Part shown: positions 6,082 through 7,513 of the stretch, piece after piece
Layout of the letters: the number at the start of each line of letters is the position of its first letter
Numbering within the stretch: position 1 is the first letter of the stretch
DNA from: Ilumatobacteraceae bacterium
GTDB taxonomy: Bacteria; Actinomycetota; Acidimicrobiia; Acidimicrobiales; Ilumatobacteraceae
DNA: 7,513 nucleotides
Assembly: GCA_023254985.1 (NCBI GenBank)
Contig: JALRJT010000143.1
Location: 1 to 7,513 of the forward strand
Direction: 5' to 3'
Program-made: the position numbers and the translations under genes
Notes under the pieces: model-generated
What the model saw: the letters and a program-made list of their open reading frames with translations, nothing else
What the model was told of the DNA's origin: nothing
Database searches by the model: none

Positions 6082-6948
6082 CTACCGAAAGCGGGATTCG
6101 AGCCAGGCCTTCAGTCGTGGACCGACGTCCTCACGCTTGAGCGTGAGTTCGATGACGGCCTCCAGCCACCCGAATGGCGTACCCGTGTCGTGGCGCTCGA
6201 TGTCGCTCACGATCCCCGTGAGGCGACCGATGAGTGCGCGCTCGAGCAATGCATCGGTGAGTTGGATCTCTCCGCTCGGTGCCGGAGCGAGACCGTCGAG
6301 CACGTCGAAGATGCCCGCGTCGAGCACGTAGCGACCAATGATGATGATGTCGCTCGGTGCGTCTTCCATCCGAGGCTTTTCGACCACACCCGTCACCTGC
6401 ACGACGCCGTTGGCATCCGGTGCTGCCGTCGTCGTCACGCAGCCGTAGCTCGAGACTTCTTCGGGCGGAACGCGCTTCAAACCGACCGCGCTCGATCCAG
6501 TCGCGTCGTGTTGCGCGGCCAACTGCATCAGCAGCGATGAATCGCCCATGATCTCGTCCGGCAGCAACACGGCGAATGCTTCTCCGCCGACTGCGGCTCG
6601 CGCGCAACCGATTGCGTGACCGAGTCCGCGCGGCTGGTCCTGATAGACGATCGAGGTCGAGACCGTGGAGCCGATGCGGCCGAGACGCTCGGCGAGTTCC
6701 TCGCGACCGCTCGCCGCAACTCTGCGCACCACGTCGGCCGACGGCACGAGGTATTGCTCGAGTCCAGGCTTAGCGACGTTGGAGACGATGACGAGATGCT
6801 CGATCCCCGCACCGATCGCCTCGTCCATCACGTACTGCAACGCGGGGGTGTCGAAGATCGGCATCAATTCCTTGGGGACCGACTTCGTGGCGGGCAGGAA
6901 GCGCGTCCCGAGTCCGGCGGCCGGGATCACAGCAGTGCGTATCGCCAC
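6082..6948 (-). CDS. galU: UTP-glucose-1-phosphate uridylyltransferase GalU
   Basis: GalU makes UDP-glucose from UTP and glucose-1-phosphate in the cytosol, feeding cell-envelope and storage polysaccharides. It has 288 residues, close to the bacterial norm. Nucleotidyltransferase blocks in order: AAGLGTRFLP (10-19) and TKSVPKELMPI (21-31) at the UTP site, QPRGLGHAI (105-113), LLPDEI (128-133) with the metal-binding Asp, VVEKP with Lys191, GRYVL (205-209), GEIQLTDA (226-233), and DTGTPFGWLEA (254-264), the actinobacterial form of the last motif. The start is GTG at 6948; AGGA lies 7 nt upstream, and a TAGGAT -10 box 6 nt upstream also allows leaderless initiation. It is divergent from the FmdB/Ruc-like gene (26-bp gap) and precedes the hydrolase gene on the same strand. 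Confidence 0.97.
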   Translation of the reverse strand: MAIRTAVIPAAGLGTRFLPATKSVPKELMPIFDTPALQYVMDEAIGAGIEHLVIVSNVAKPGLEQYLVPSADVVRRVAASGREELAERLGRIGSTVSTSIVYQDQPRGLGHAIGCARAAVGGEAFAVLLPDEIMGDSSLLMQLAAQHDATGSSAVGLKRVPPEEVSSYGCVTTTAAPDANGVVQVTGVVEKPRMEDAPSDIIIIGRYVLDAGIFDVLDGLAPAPSGEIQLTDALLERALIGRLTGIVSDIERHDTGTPFGWLEAVIELTLKREDVGPRLKAWLESRFR

Positions 6949-6954
6949 GGATGC

Positions 6955-6960
6955 ATCCTA
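6955..6960 (-). promoter_or_regulatory. Candidate -10 box for galU
   Basis: TAGGAT on the minus strand fits the actinobacterial TAnnnT consensus and ends 6 nt before the GTG start at 6948, the spacing typical of leaderless transcripts. Its TA step (6959-6960) is shared with the oppositely oriented box at 6959-6964. No TTGAC-like -35 is evident at the expected distance. Confidence 0.45.
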
Positions 6961-6964
6961 GAAT
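6959..6964 (+). promoter_or_regulatory. Candidate -10 box for the FmdB/Ruc-like gene
   Basis: TAGAAT on the plus strand fits TAnnnT and ends 10 nt before ATG at 6975. No Shine-Dalgarno precedes that ATG, which suits a very short leader. It overlaps the galU -10 box on the other strand by the TA pair at 6959-6960. Confidence 0.4.
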
Positions 6965-6974
6965 TTCTCCCACC

Positions 6975-7277
6975 ATGCCGACGTACGTCTACAAATTCCT
7001 CGAAACCGGGGAAACCATCGAGGTGCAGCAGGCGTTCACCGACGAGCCGCTGACCGAACTCGTCCACCCCGTCGACGGCACCAAGAAAGCCGTCAAGAAG
7101 GTCTTCACCCCCGTCGGTGTGTCGTTCAAGGGCGGCGGCTTCTACAAGACCGACAGCCGCGGTTCATCGAGTTCGTCCTCATCATCGAGCTCCTCCACCA
7201 CGTCCTCGAGCACCACGTCGACCAGCACCGAATCGACGAGCGCCGCCCCAGCGGCAAGCACCACGCCGGCCACCTGA
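6975..7277 (+). CDS. FmdB/Ruc-like small protein lacking the zinc-ribbon cysteines
   Basis: The 100-residue protein starts MPTYVYKF and contains VQQAFTDEPL (18-26) and VGVSFKGGGFYKTDSR (47-62), both signatures of the FmdB-type zinc-ribbon family. It then has a disordered tail made almost only of Ser and Thr, including 11 consecutive Ser (64-74). The mycobacterial relative Ruc (Rv0991c), also near galU, is a zinc-binding chaperone switched on by oxidation of its cysteines. Here all four cysteine positions are replaced (approximately Phe8, Thr11, Leu29, Pro32) and no cysteine exists anywhere. The serine tract uses five different serine codons, so the protein sequence, not a DNA repeat, is being maintained. 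ATG at 6975 is chosen because MPTY is the family N-terminus; the ATG at 6951 would add eight non-family residues and lies upstream of the candidate promoter box. Family sure; chaperone function inferred. Confidence 0.88.
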   Translation: MPTYVYKFLETGETIEVQQAFTDEPLTELVHPVDGTKKAVKKVFTPVGVSFKGGGFYKTDSRGSSSSSSSSSSSTTSSSTTSTSTESTSAAPAASTTPAT

Positions 7278-7285
7278 GCCCTCCC

Positions 7286-7303
7286 GCACACATCTCGGTG
7301 TGC
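7286..7303 (+). repeat. Hairpin overlapping the start codon of the downstream gene
   Basis: GCACAC (7286-7291) and GTGTGC (7298-7303) form a perfect 6-bp stem with a 6-nt loop (ATCTCG). The right arm contains the proposed GTG start at 7300-7302. There is no T-run after it, so it is not a standard intrinsic terminator for the preceding gene. If it folds in RNA, it could hide the start codon. Confidence 0.4.
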
Positions 7304-7513
7304 AACTCCTCGACCCACGCGTCACCAAGGCAATTTCTCACCTAGTTAGCCAACTCTCGGCGACTCGCGACGCAGTCGCTCGCTCTGCACGCCTGCAGGT
7401 TGTCGTTTTGACATGTGGCGTGACGGTAATTGTGACCACCCTCGTCGCCGACCACCACAGGGTCGAATCCACACTTGACGCCCTCGGGGAGCGTGTCCAC
7501 ATCTATATCGTCA
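7300..7513 (+). CDS. Membrane-anchored protein, possible SAF-domain (CpaB/FlgA-like) N-terminus, partial
   Basis: An open frame runs from GTG at 7300 to the window edge (71 codons, no stop). It reads as a roughly 31-residue cytosolic N-terminus (QLLDPRVTKAISHLVSQL...), one hydrophobic helix at about 32-49 (LQVVVLTCGVTVIVTTLV) and then LDALGERVHIYIV. A short N-terminal anchor followed by a G-x-x-V-x-V-x-V strand is how actinobacterial SAF-domain proteins begin, and a SAF gene commonly follows the FmdB gene in this neighbourhood. The start lies 22 bp after the previous stop, inside a small hairpin, with no Shine-Dalgarno, so it is uncertain. The SAF domain itself is outside the window. The reading frame and membrane helix are seen; the family is inference. 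Confidence 0.45.
   Translation, partial: MQLLDPRVTKAISHLVSQLSATRDAVARSARLQVVVLTCGVTVIVTTLVADHHRVESTLDALGERVHIYIV

Noticed and set aside
7165..7260. Simple DNA repeat behind the serine tract
   Set aside because: The serines are encoded by a mix of TCA, TCG, TCC, AGT and AGC, so there is no short-period nucleotide repeat; selection is on the amino acid.
1..7513. Mobile element, CRISPR array, phage or defence system
   Set aside because: No transposase, integrase, recombinase, direct-repeat array or terminal inverted repeats were seen. tRNA-Ala shows no flanking partial copy that would mark an integration site.

Overview
The window is a GC-rich stretch of an actinobacterial chromosome, most likely from the class Acidimicrobiia (Ilumatobacter-like). 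The evidence for this is the gene order, the protein family variants, the frequent GTG starts and the scarcity of Shine-Dalgarno sequences next to TAnnnT-type -10 boxes. No mobile element, CRISPR array or phage gene is visible. The class-level placement is inference.

Layout, left to right. (1) 1-678, minus strand: N-terminal 226 residues of an AMP-forming acyl-CoA synthetase, cut by the window edge. (2) 725-797, minus: tRNA-Ala(CGC). (3) 840-1352, minus: small three-helix membrane protein resembling the actinobacterial divisome protein SepX/GlpR. (4) 1453-1935 moaC, 1938-2957 moaA and 2991-4208 moeA/glp, all minus, tightly packed. (5) 4246-4806, plus: a PF06475 (DUF1089) putative glycolipid-binding protein. 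(6) 4796-6031, minus: a serine beta-lactamase/esterase-family hydrolase. (7) 6082-6948, minus: galU. (8) 6975-7277, plus: an FmdB-like protein with a serine/threonine tail, related to the mycobacterial redox chaperone Ruc but without any cysteine. (9) 7300-7513, plus: start of a membrane-anchored protein, possibly SAF-domain, cut by the window edge.

The frame galU - glp - (molybdopterin genes) - glpR, with an FmdB/Ruc-like gene divergent from galU and a SAF-like gene behind it, matches a neighbourhood I know from mycobacteria and streptomycetes (mycobacterial order Ruc/Rv0991c, Rv0992c, galU, moeA1, rimJ, Rv0996). Here the 5-formyltetrahydrofolate cyclo-ligase normally between the FmdB-like gene and galU is absent. 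The hydrolase and the DUF1089 gene are interposed between galU and glp, and moaA-moaC sit behind glp.

Functionally, moaA and moaC make cyclic pyranopterin monophosphate from GTP and MoeA/Glp inserts molybdate at the end of the pathway. Glp and the SepX/GlpR-like protein may also form the gephyrin-like division module described in Corynebacterium and Streptomyces. GalU supplies UDP-glucose for the envelope. The most notable points are the cysteine-free Ruc-like protein, the miniature SepX/GlpR beside moaC, and the divergent galU/FmdB promoters whose -10 boxes share one TA step.
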